A stretch of 64,000 nucleotides of DNA from assembly GCA_004835665.1 (NCBI GenBank), contig RBKR01000004.1, positions 1,550,001 through 1,614,000 of the forward strand. The letters are read 5' to 3'. The DNA comes from Phoma sp. XZ068 (taxonomy: Eukaryota > Ascomycota > Dothideomycetes > Pleosporales > Didymellaceae). Every line of letters begins with the position of its first letter. The stretch's first letter is position 1. The translations under genes and the position numbers were made by a program. Positions 43,910 to 54,357 of this stretch are shown in pieces. The notes under the pieces are model-generated. The model worked only from the letters and a program-made list of their open reading frames with translations, searched no databases and was not told the origin of the DNA.

Positions 43910-46136
43910 TTAACCGTCCTTGAAACCGCCTGCCTTCCCACTCGTAGCACGCAACAAGTGCTTGAAGCCACCATTCTGTAACTCAGGAAACGAGTCTGGT
44001 GTAGGAGGCTTGATCTTTGCATACGACACGTCGATTTGGAATCCAGGCGTATCCTCAGGTGCGATGATTTGGTGGTCAGCCTAAGTGGTTGTCAGTTTGA
44101 ACCTTGCACGAGATTCTAGCCACCAACGTACTGTTGTAATCCTCCAGCTCATGTTCTCATGTAGGTATTGCCCTACGGCATCTTCATCGAGACTCGCCAA
44201 ATCTCCTTTTCTTTGATGATCTTCAAGGGCCTTTGTCAGGGCAACAACTCCATTGGCATCGCCCTTTTCGCTCGGGTTCCCAGCGTACCCATCACCATGG
44301 CTATTCGTGCTCTGGAATCCAGTGAAGCCTACAAAACTTGGATCGCGCATCCATACGGTTGCATCATATTTTGAGCCGGCAGTCGCTACACTTGTAGGAC
44401 CTATGAAGACAAAAATCTTGTAACCGCCCTCCGAGCCAGACTTCTGCACCTTAATGTTGGCGAAATACTGGTACTGGTATGTGCCTTTCTGCGGACTGCT
44501 AATGCTGATCGCTCGGGGCTGGTTGTGGGTATATCCGCTGCCTGGAGTTGACATAGGAATGGGATCGCCTAGCTTCCATGAAAATTGCGAAGTTGCACTG
44601 TCTCCGTATAGTCGGTTCACTCTCCTCACCAAAGTGTCATCTTCCGAAAGACCAACGAGCTCTGGATACGTGTACCCAAAAACCTTATGATCTCGAACGC
44701 CTGCCGACGTCCAAAAGTCGCCTGCCTGATTGCGATGAAAAGGATGTAGAGGAGTGTTCTCGTCTGCATATGCGCCGGCGTCTGAAGTGAACGTTGCTGT
44801 TGGGTTGGAGTGATTTGTAACCCAGCTGTCAGGGTTCAGTGCCTGCCATATGGCGGTCATACGGTCGACATTTGTGTGCAGCAGCCAAAAGACTGGATCA
44901 AAGGCCGAGTACGCAGCGTTTGTCATATGCCCCGGTCCTGAGCTGCCAACTGTGTTATGTATTGTGTCGTGTACTGATTCAAGACTGTCGAGAACACCAC
45001 CAAGGGAGACCATATTGTTACTGATATTTTGATAGTCTTTCTGCATTGCCATCATCTGATATGTTCGTTGCCGAAGGTTGACTAGGTTGAGATCGAGTTG
45101 AGATGCAATTTTTGAATCCTGACTTTGCGCATTGGCATTTCGGTCCGTGGGATATCGTATTGTTGTCTGCCAATGGGTCCATGGGAGTTTCCCCTTCTCA
45201 GATCAGCATACAAGACGTACCTGTGGATCATGTGACTCACAAAGACATCCTTGCCTGGGAGGGGATGGAAAGTATACGAGTAGAGAGGGTTAGGTATAGT
45301 CGTCCAGATCGAGCCTGTTCCTTCGGGAAGTTCTACTTCGATAGTCTTCCGTTGCACACTCCCTATTCCAGTCAGCTAGAACCTACATAAGTTTTGCAAG
45401 ACGGATGTAAACTTACAGGGATATGATCCAGTGCCAATTGGAGGTACAGCAGCCGCGTCCCAAAATGGAAGTCTAAGTGCTGGTAACGCAGCAGTCATAC
45501 GCGCCTTTAAGTCTCCCACGGGAAACTCGGCCACCACTTCACGGGCATGATGATATACGCGTTCCTGATGTAGTGAGCCAAACCTCGTTCATGGCTGGAA
45601 TTGACTGACTCACCTCAACCAAAGCAAGGAAAGGTCGGTGCCAAGTTGGAAATAGATTACTACTGTGGTGGCAGTAGCCCTCCTTGTAACCTTCTGGGGG
45701 CTGTGGGCGCCCGGGTACGTTGTCCCAGGGCAGAAACGGTCGGCCGTGGATGCCTGACCACAGGAGAACACATCAGAACACAGCAGACTTGTCCAGAGGG
45801 TGGAGACATACCAGCAACTTGGAAGTATGAGAACTTGTCGTCTTGGCTAGTGTTTTGCCAGCGCTGCAGGCCAAGCAGATAGACGTTGAACAGGTCTGGG
45901 TTACGCTGAAGTTCGCGAATTTCTAATCGAGGAGCCGTAGTATTTAGGCCGAGTCCAGGGACACCCAATACCGGATAGATATCAGCGCTGACATTGTAAC
46001 GCTGTGATAGAGTGAGAATATCTGGTACAGTATGCCGCCGTCGATGTGCGCGTATGATTTTGGAGTGTGTAGCAGAGCAGAGCAGTCCTAGAACAAGTAA
46101 GAGCTGAACTGCCCGACTTATGGTAATGGCTGCCAT
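43910..46136 (-). CDS. secreted tyrosinase (type-3 copper monooxygenase)
   Basis: The exons are 46136-45812, 45753-45614, 45564-45417, 45362-45241, 45196-44132 and 44080-43910, giving 656 residues. The Met at 46136 starts a signal peptide (MAAITISRAVQLLLVLGLLCSA). The upstream Met at 46196 would bury it. CuA ligands are His 111, His 138 and His 146 (IHG, YCHHSNLFPTWHRPF). Cys 136 is placed to form the fungal Cys-His thioether with His 138. CuB has His 321, His 325 and His 352 (HDTIH, FWLLHTNVDR). The residue before His 352 is Leu, where most family members have a second His. Tyrosinases oxidise phenols to quinones for melanin or browning. A long C-terminal domain is present. All five introns restore frame. 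Confidence 0.93.
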
Positions 46137-47344
46137 GCCGATATGCCCAGAAGAGGCTGTATATGTCAGATTGGAATGTGGCCGGCCTGAAGCCAACGAC
46201 CAAGGAGACTGTTCAGGAAGCTTTGTGGAGTCCTCGAAGTGTGCTGCAGGGCTGGTAAAAGGGGATGTGCTTTATGCACTGTACTTCAAAAACGGAGATC
46301 ACACAGTGAGCACAGGGACCATACGTGCCACATGGGGCTTTCAGATCATGAAGAAACAGACTCTTGGGCCCTGAAGGCGATACTTTCACGCGCTGGTATG
46401 GCGCACATTGTCTCAACTTGTGTGACCGTAGGCGTCGTAATGATCCATGACGCGAGATTAGCATTGATCACTTGTTCTCGAACAGACTTTGGTCTGTGGA
46501 CGCGACGCGATCGCGACTTCTTGTGACGTTTCGATCGGTCCCCTCTAGCCGGCTGGGATGGAATGACTGGACCCCTTCTCCGATGCGAGTCCAGTCAAAG
46601 GTCAGAAGACAGACACATATGTCGATACAAGCTTGACATGATTGGGCACATACATCCTCTTCCACACGGGGTACACCGTGGAGGGGACGTGTAGTACGCG
46701 CGAGTTCCCAATGCAGACAGCGATAGGAGCAGATGTGACTATCTGGGCGAAGCGATGACATTTCGCCTTGCCAAAGGGTGTAGCTGTGTGACAATGTGTA
46801 CCCGGCGACGCCATTAGTCTTATCTGGCAGTATTGATAGGTGCATGGCTGGCTGCAGGTACCGATGTTGTCCAGGATCGAGGCTGGTGATGGGCAGGAAC
46901 GAGGTTGCGCAATGGATGAAGCTTTAGCCACCATTCATGTACGAAGCTATGATTGGCCAAAACAGTTACATCGAGACGGCTCGTTCAGCCTCTGTGATTG
47001 TACTACATCGATATGAAGCAGAAACTAATTGCGCTGCAAGACACAGATGAATGAAATGCCGCACTGATATCCGATGGCCTGTCTCGAGCGGCGTCATAGC
47101 ATGCAGGCCGAGATCGCTGGTAGTTATTATCGTGGGCAGGTGAAAGCACGAACACTGCGCTCGTCTGGAACCTTACAATTCTTAATTGTCGTACTTATAC
47201 AAACAACTAAAGGGGTCCAGAGTCCAACGGAATCCGTCGTACCCAATTAGTGATACTCCATTTCCCCATTCGCCGATTCGCACAAACCAACCCAACTGAT
47301 CCTTAGGACCATGCATATCTTGCCCTCGTAAATACTAATGAGAC
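46137..47344. other. intergenic region
   Basis: 1.2 kb upstream of the tyrosinase gene and downstream of SSR4. I see no gene, repeat or RNA feature. Confidence 0.45.
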
Positions 47345-49474
47345 TTATACGTTATTCCCATCGCCACCCATCTCCTCATGGAAAGCGTCGCCAAACGCCG
47401 AATCGTCTACAAGGTCGCCCAGGCCCATGTTGTCGTCCTGTCCGAAGTCTGCTAGAGCATCGCCAGCAGAGTCGATTCCTTCAAAGTTTGTAAAGTCGGG
47501 GACACTGTCGAACATACTTCCTGTATCGGCATCAACAGTGGATTGACCTAGTGTGTTCTGGTCGTTCGCTGTTGTGTTGTTTGTAGCCGGCTGAGGGTTG
47601 CTACCAGACTGTTGGGTGTTGTCTGTCTGCTCGTCCACCACAACCCAATCGTCAGCTGCTTTTTCATCAACATTTGTCATACCAGACATTTCGACGTCTA
47701 GATCCAGAAGATCGTTGCCGGCATCTGTGTCAAGCTGTGGTGTATGTTGATCAAATGACTGTTGCTGGGCAGTGCTCCCACTCAGCAGATTAGGTGTACC
47801 GACTGCTGATTGCGACTGGCTCGGGGGCTGCGACATGCGAGGCATCGAGATGTTTCCAGGTGTTCCTGCCAAAGATCCAGTTCCGTACTGATCGAGCAAG
47901 CTAGCAGCGGTGTTATCAAAGTCGGATGCAACATCGTTGTTGGATCCATTCGAGGCGCCGTTGGAGTTTGACTGTCCGTTGCCGTTGATGTGTGCTTTCT
48001 GAGGCGGGGGTTGTTGCACTTCGATGAAGCCTCCCTTGTCCACGCATACCACTGACTTTTTCGCATCGAACGCCACTCCCAGTGACTTCTCCAAATCTTG
48101 AACAACACCTTCTGATGGATCTGTGCCTTCGTCCTCGTTCGCTGTTGAGCGCGACAGGTCTCGTAGCCTCCTCTCGGCCTTGATGTAGGTTCTTGTCCGC
48201 TTCAACTGAGCCATTTTGCGCGCATGGTCGGCCTTCATTTTGTCGATCTCGGCCTGCTCGTTCTTGGTATATTCAGCCACCCGCTTCTCAAAGTCCTTGA
48301 GGTGCTCAGGGTTCATCTTGTAGTAATCCTTGATCTTGTAGCTGTCCTTGGCAGTGTCTGGATTCTCAGCGCCCGCAACATCCAGAATGCCAACCGTCAG
48401 AGGAGCTAGCTCGCCCATGAGGCCTAGACCAAGATCAATAGGTGCAATGTTTCCTACAGCATAAGGCGATGAGAAGATCTCCTCCATCCATTCGTGATGC
48501 TGCTTGTATCTCGACAAGCTAATTTCGCGGGGCGTCAGGAAGTCGAAGGCATCTTGTGTAGCATTCTCTTCATCCTCCAGAGTCGTATCTGGGAGCGCTG
48601 CTCCAGCAATCTGCGGGCGTGCTTGAGAGGGAGGAATATTGCGTGGGCGCTTTGCCGGCGGGGGTTGCGCTACATAGGGTCGCCCCGGCTGCATGGGATT
48701 ATAGTATGGCTGCTGTTGCTGTCGCATCGCTGCTTGCTGTCCGAACTCGACCTTCGGCCAGTTGGAGGCATCATGCAGCATGAACTCCTTGCGCATGAGG
48801 GGTCCGGCGGCCTGGAGCTGGGCACGCATCTGCAAGATAGCCTGGGTCTCTCGGGGTACGGGGATCTGACCTGCGGCCAGTCTGTGTTGCTGCTCTGCTG
48901 GCTTGTAGTGTACGAGCCACAGGTTGGGGTCGATGGCGCCGGGCCCCGCGGTGAGCCTGTACCGGAACCGAGAATGCATGGCGAACGGCTCGTGGGGGTA
49001 GTGGTAGCCGGCATTATGGACAAGCACTTGCAATGTCTGCGGAGAGTCAGTCAGGCTGCGCGTAGGCGTGGGCTGCATGGGCGCATACGTAGCCGCGCAC
49101 GGGCATGTCGAAGGCCGTCTCGGGGTCTGCCCAAACCATGCCGTCAGAGGCCAGGTGCGTCCCCATTCTAGGGGGCTGCCACGTGAGGATGACGGTGCCA
49201 TCTTGCGGCGGTGATGCAAAGTACGTCCAGGCGACGGGCGAAGTGTCGCGCACGATCTGCGGGCCTTTGATGAGGTACTCGACTGCCTGCTCGGGTCGCA
49301 GCTGCGGGAGGACGGGGAATCTGTATGAAGACACCAGATGGACGTGGGCGAGCTGTGCTGTTAGCCATAGTCGGGCTACCTTGGAACTGCTGCTGGCGCA
49401 CTCACCAGGTGGTTCGGCACCTGCGCGCTGGGGTCGCCGCCGCCGGCATTGTATGCCTGATTCATTCCGTACAT
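47345..49474 (-). CDS. SSR4: SWI/SNF and RSC complex subunit Ssr4
   Basis: The exons are 49474-49406, 49352-49089 and 49036-47345 (introns 53 and 52 nt), giving 674 residues. The N-terminal fungal domain (formerly DUF1750) is recognisable from VHLVSSYRFP, IKGPQIVRDTSPVAWTYF, PQDGTVILTWQP, LASDGMVWADPE, LQVLVHNAGYHYP, MHSRFRYRL and DPNLWLVHY. A conserved middle block (PREISLSRYKQHHEWMEEIFSSPY) leads to a coiled-coil-like Lys/Glu segment (HLKDFEKRVAEYTKNEQAEI). The last 200 residues are Gln/Asn/Ser-rich, ending in an acidic DFGQDDNMGLGDL-type tail. It is a nuclear chromatin-remodelling subunit. The first acceptor used is the second of two closely spaced AGs, chosen because only it keeps frame. 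Confidence 0.9.
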
Positions 49475-49770
49475 GCTGGTCGATGTGACGCGACAACGGT
49501 GCCGCACGATTCGTATATCACGGAGGTGTGGTGGGCGGACGCGAATGCTCGGAACGCTGGGGTCGGGGCTTGGGCGCGTTCGACGAGCGCATCGCGACTT
49601 CCACGCCAAGCGGTGCACGGGCCAAGCACATGGTCACTTAGTCATTCAAGATGCATCCATGTCCACTCTACTGACAGCTCTCCATTGAGGTGCCATGGAT
49701 TTGGAGGATTGCAGCGTTTGCTCATTAGGGGACCACATCTACATATAGTGTTCTCGTCTCGGAGCTAGCC

Positions 49771-51054
49771 TCACTCTCGGAAGACCTCTTCTCTTGTTGG
49801 TGTTTCTTTCCGCCGTAATGCCACAAAGTATGCTTCTTTCGATGCCTGGCAGTCGTCAGTTGAACACACGCAAACTTCTGCACAGAACCTACACTGCGTG
49901 ACGACTCAGGCTTCTCGCGCGACACCTTGGCAAACAAGCGCTTGAGCTTTGTTTCGAAAGCCTTCTCTTCAGATCCCTGGTAGAATTTGCATAGGAAGTG
50001 ACCGCCCGTCTTTACCGTATCGAATGCGAATGTCAGTGCAGCCATGCACAAGTCCTTCAAGGTCAGCGACATTCTGCACTCTGCGGACAGGGGTACCATT
50101 TCTTACCATGCTGCCTGCGTGATCTCTAAAGGGGTTGCCGCTGGTGTTCATCATCCTAAAGTACGGGTCACTAAGGCTCTTCTTGTAGAAGCCGGCGACT
50201 TGGTCCCAGGGTTCTGACATGTCACTAAGCACCACATCGACAACTCGTCCTTCGTGTATGTCTCTCTCCTTCAACGACATCTTCGCATCGGGTGCGCTTT
50301 CTGGGCCTTCCGTTGGCTGCTCCCGTCGCTCCTTTTCGACGCCTTCCATATGGGCTTGCCTCTCAATATCAATGTATCCTCGCTCCATCTCATCCACCTG
50401 CTCTTCGGTGAGGCCATCCGGCTCTTCTGACATGGTTTGTTTGCGCGGCCGGCCCAGGGCCGGATCTCGGACATAGGCTCGAACTTCGTCTTGGATCGCT
50501 GGAGAAAGGAAGTTGCCCTGTATCGTAGACACGCCTCGTGGAGGTTGCGCGGGGATTAGGTCGATACCTATCACTCGGCCGTCCGGCGTCGTGCGATTCA
50601 CAGCGACCTGAGACCATGATCCCGGTGCAAACCCCTCCAATGAGTTAGTAAGGTCTTGCAAAATCAAGCAGAGAGCATACAAGATCGACAACAGTTTGTC
50701 CAGGCTTAAACAACTTGTGCTTCTCATTCAACTATAGGACATCAGCGTTGAAGCTGTGTGACGATACCGATTCAAGACTACCTCGAGCAGTTTGAAGGCG
50801 GCGCGACTTTTCAGGCCTTGCACACGAGCTTCGCGGGCGAAGAAGTCATTGCCCTGACGTGTTTTCCACCTCGTGGAGGACGAGGATGCATGGCGAGCGC
50901 GTGGCGCATTAGCTCGACTACGAAGGGAACACGAAGTGCATTTAGCGGCAAGGCACAACGACTTTGTAGCAGAGCGTGACTCTAGCAGTACGCTGTCAGT
51001 GAGCTGGCGGAATATCCGTCGTGAAAGCATGAAGAGGTGTGGTCGAGTAAGCAA
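49771..51054 (-). CDS. MRM2: mitochondrial rRNA 2'-O-methyltransferase (FtsJ/MRM2 type)
   Basis: The exons are 51054-50782, 50731-50681, 50634-50107, 50054-49893 and 49845-49771, giving 362 residues. An Arg-rich, acid-poor N-terminus suggests mitochondrial import. FtsJ-fold landmarks include the catalytic Lys in RSRAAFKLLE, VVDLGFAPGSWSQVA (SAM-binding GFAPG), GRVIGIDLIPA, VVLSDMSEPW (catalytic Asp), GGHFLCKFYQG (catalytic Lys) and SKEAYFVALRRK (catalytic Glu). About 75 extra charged residues sit between the second and third motifs, as in fungal MRM2 but not bacterial RrmJ. It methylates the large mitochondrial rRNA. Exon 2 is only 51 nt, and all four introns keep phase 0. Confidence 0.92.
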
Positions 51055-52020
51055 GCATCATAGCTCCCAAACTTTTGGGACTGCCGCGGCCGCATTTGCC
51101 GTCGAGGATCGCCGTAACCGGGGTCTGATTTCTCCACAACCCAGCCCACCTCTAACCGCAGACAATCACATCGAGACGCAACAAACGCATATAATCATGT
51201 CTAGACGCAACAATTGCATCTCTCGGGCATTCTATACTTTCAGCTCTGACTCGGCCTTGCCGTCGGCCTTACCATTTGTCGTTAGGGAGTCATTTCAAAT
51301 ATGCTCGTCCACTCAGTACGCAGCTGTCTGACACGAGCGCTCTCCAGCGCCTGTATTACCCGGACCGAATGCAGAAGGGTCACCCGGCTGTTCCTGCGAG
51401 GCTGAAGATTCTCACCGGCAGTTGTGCTGTCGCGCATCTCCTTTCAGTTGTACTGCGGTAAGAGTGGTAGTTGGACGGTGAGCTCGCCTTCGGTACCTAG
51501 GTACGGTGGCTTTTGTGCGTTCTTGGCCATCTTCTTCCTCCATTCACATCGATAATCTTCTCGTTCCTGGTCTTCATTTAAGCCTTCTCTTGGCTTCCTT
51601 TCGTATTCTTAGTCGACGTGGCGGCAGCGCCTGCATTGTACACCGTCGCAAGGCTTACAACCCCTGTCGTTCGCCTATGTTCAGCTCTTTCGGTCAAGCT
51701 TTTACGCCGCAAAGCATATGGTTTCCTATCAACAGCCCCCGCCAAGGCCTCCAAGTCCATTATTTCCACCAGATGTGGACATGCCATGCTGCATCAAGTA
51801 GGGGCACCCTCTCATGTGGACGATAAGGGTGGTTGTTGTGGGTCAGCTTTCAGCCTTGAGGTGACTTATGGGTTGACATGGCTACGCGAGCTTCGTGCTG
51901 TGCAGATGAAAAATGTATAAGGCTGTGTGTCTGCTGAAATTGCCATTGCACAATACTCGAAGCAAGAGCCCATTGTAGTTTTTCGAACAGAGCTGCAGAA
52001 AGTCGCATTGACCATTCATC
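51055..52020. other. divergent intergenic region
   Basis: 966 bp between MRM2 (-) and the GPI-type protein gene (+). No gene or recognised site. Confidence 0.45.
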
Positions 52021-52911
52021 ATGTTTGTTCTGTCGACCATCGCCTTGCTGGCTCTCAGCCCGACTGCATTCGGTATTGCATTCCCTGGACCTGCTCCAAC
52101 CGCAGTAGAGGAAGCCAATCTGAACGGCCGCTCGCCCAGGCCTACCGGAGGGCCTCCCTCTCTCCCCGAGCTCTTCCGTCGTCAAAAGACGGATGATGGA
52201 GTCTGCGGTTACCTCAAGGGAGACAGCGGTATGCACTCATGAAGCACGTACTGTTGATCGCACACTAAGTCATACACAGAAGCTCCCGTGTCCTGCACGG
52301 TTGGAAACTGTCTTTACGATGACCGCATCAATTGGTTCGGCTGCTGTACCGGAACCAAGCGCTCAGACTGCCAGCTCTTCACCACATGCGTGGGATCAGC
52401 GTCCCTGAGCTCCTGCCTCGCCAACTCGGCTTGCGCCAACGATGACTACGCGCTTGCTTGCACTGCATCTGGAGCGGGTGTGTGCATGACGATGTGGGGC
52501 TCCGTGACAGAAGGCACCGTGAACCACTACGTATGCGGTTCCACAAGCACAAGGGTGCAGGTCCTCGCAACACCCACAGGAGCTTCGGGCAGTGCGTCTG
52601 GCTCCACTCGTTCGACTAGTCCTACCGCCTTTAGCTCTGGTGGTGGTCTGCCTCGCCCTTCCTCATCCTCTTCCAGGCGGGTCAGCAGCAGCTCTGACGA
52701 TGATGATGAGTCGAGCAGTACTACACCGACTTCCAGGACTGCTGCAAGCTCATCTACAACCGACAGTCCTAGGATCAACAGCGCAGCAACAGCAGCAAGC
52801 CGGAGCGCGGCAGCCACCAGCGCACAATCTTCGGCTGGTGCTATGAGGACAGCACAGGCTGTGCTTGGAGCAGCTGGTGGTTTGGCAGGTGTGGTAGCCA
52901 TGCTCATGTAA
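52021..52911 (+). CDS. secreted Cys-rich, Ser/Thr-rich protein with probable GPI anchor
   Basis: The exons are 52021-52228 and 52280-52911 (intron 51 nt, phase 1), giving 279 residues. A signal peptide (MFVLSTIALLALSPTAFG) is followed by a Kex2-like FRRQ site. A compact domain of about 90 residues with eleven cysteines comes next (motifs DGVCGYL, VSCTVGNCLYD, WFGCC, SDCQLFTTCV, SSCLANSACAND, LACTASGAGVCMT, YVCGS). The second half is a Ser/Thr-rich stalk with likely O-glycosylation. The extreme C-terminus is hydrophobic (AVLGAAGGLAGVVAMLM) after small residues, as in GPI-anchor signals. It is probably a cell-wall or membrane-surface protein. I do not assign a function. Confidence 0.85.
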
Positions 52912-54357
52912 TTAGATACCTTGAGTGGAAGAGTGCTTCGAATAAGTGCAACGAACGTATAATGATCTTAATACCACATCTCATAGACTGTGTAATGAAG
53001 GTTGTTGTTAGTGCTTGAGTTCTTGGCCAGTGTTGTGGCACACTTGCAAAAGCTGGTAGGTGACAGCAGTTCACATAGCATCGGCTACTCCCGTCCGCTG
53101 AGCCTCACGTCTTTACCGGTACTCGTCGCGTCCGGTGAGAGCAGCTGAAACGCAGCCAATTGTGATGCATTGCTGGTACTCGTGTCCTGTTTTTGAGTAT
53201 GCAAACAGTACAGCTTCACCGGAGAGATTCGCACCATCATTCCGGTCATGTCGCTGGATAGGCAATTGTAGGGTCTACCTGAAGTCAAGAAATAGAACGG
53301 ATGTTAGGTAAGGGTACCACCAGCGGCGTGTTTGCCTCCAGTTGGCGGGAAACTGGGTTAAGCATATGTAGGCGGGACGTGCGCAGAAGGTTACCAGAAG
53401 TGTGCTGTTGTGTGGATCGTGCTCATCATGGTAATTGGCTAGAAGGCCCTAGATACCTGCCTCTATGAAACAGACACAGTACGTCTAGCCTGCTGTGCAC
53501 ATGGAAATACTCTTCGGCTGAACATTCACGCCTGCCTTTGCGTTGAGGAGCAGTGTGATGTTTTCTAGAAACTCACAACAAGCCAAAGGCAGATTCTGGT
53601 GATACAGCAGCATGGAGAGGGCACGATGACAAGGCAGCAGGCCGCCGACTGTCCTCTCACATGATGAGCCACAAGTCAGCCGCAGACAGGCGACCACCTG
53701 GCTAACCGAAGTGGGCATCTCACTCACCGTGGGAGGGGCTGTGCGGGAGAGGTTGTTTTACAGGCGAGCAGATCCGGTGAGCTCGTGCTGCCACGCAGAG
53801 GACTGCATGTGATGTGTGTTCAGCGGACAGTTCGCATGAAGGCTGGTAGGGCTCCTGCAGGCGCCCCTCACCACGGCCTGGGCAGCAGCGCGGTGAGGGC
53901 TCGCGCTCCCTTCTCGAAGAGGCAGAACCGCGCCACGTCGAAGACGTCGAAGACGGCCTCTGCCGGTCGCTGAGCGCAGCAGAGAATAAGGGGACAGAGA
54001 GGAGCTTGGTGTTGCCCGCGCGTTGCCTGTTGGCTGCAGCTGGCCGCGACTTCCAGGTTCAGCTTGTTGATTGATGACGTAGTCCCTGGGCGCGGGCATG
54101 GGGCTTCCAAGTTGCGCCTGATGCCGGCCTGCTGTGGGTTCTGGTGCCGCCCAGCCCTCCCTCTCGTGGCCCTATTTCTCACTGACCCCCGCACCGCCCT
54201 CCTCGCCGCTCACTGTGCATCCTCACACCCGTGGGCGTGCTGATCAACCCGCTCGCCCAGACTGCGAACTGCGATCGGCATCCTCGCGCGTTGCCGCTGC
54301 ACTCCGCCCGCTGCCAGCTGCCCCGCGGGCTTGCCAGACGACACACGACGGGCCGCC
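52912..54357. other. intergenic and upstream region
   Basis: 1.4 kb with no supported gene. The last 200 bp are GC-rich, with C/T-rich leader sequence before the DUF3824 gene. Confidence 0.45.
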
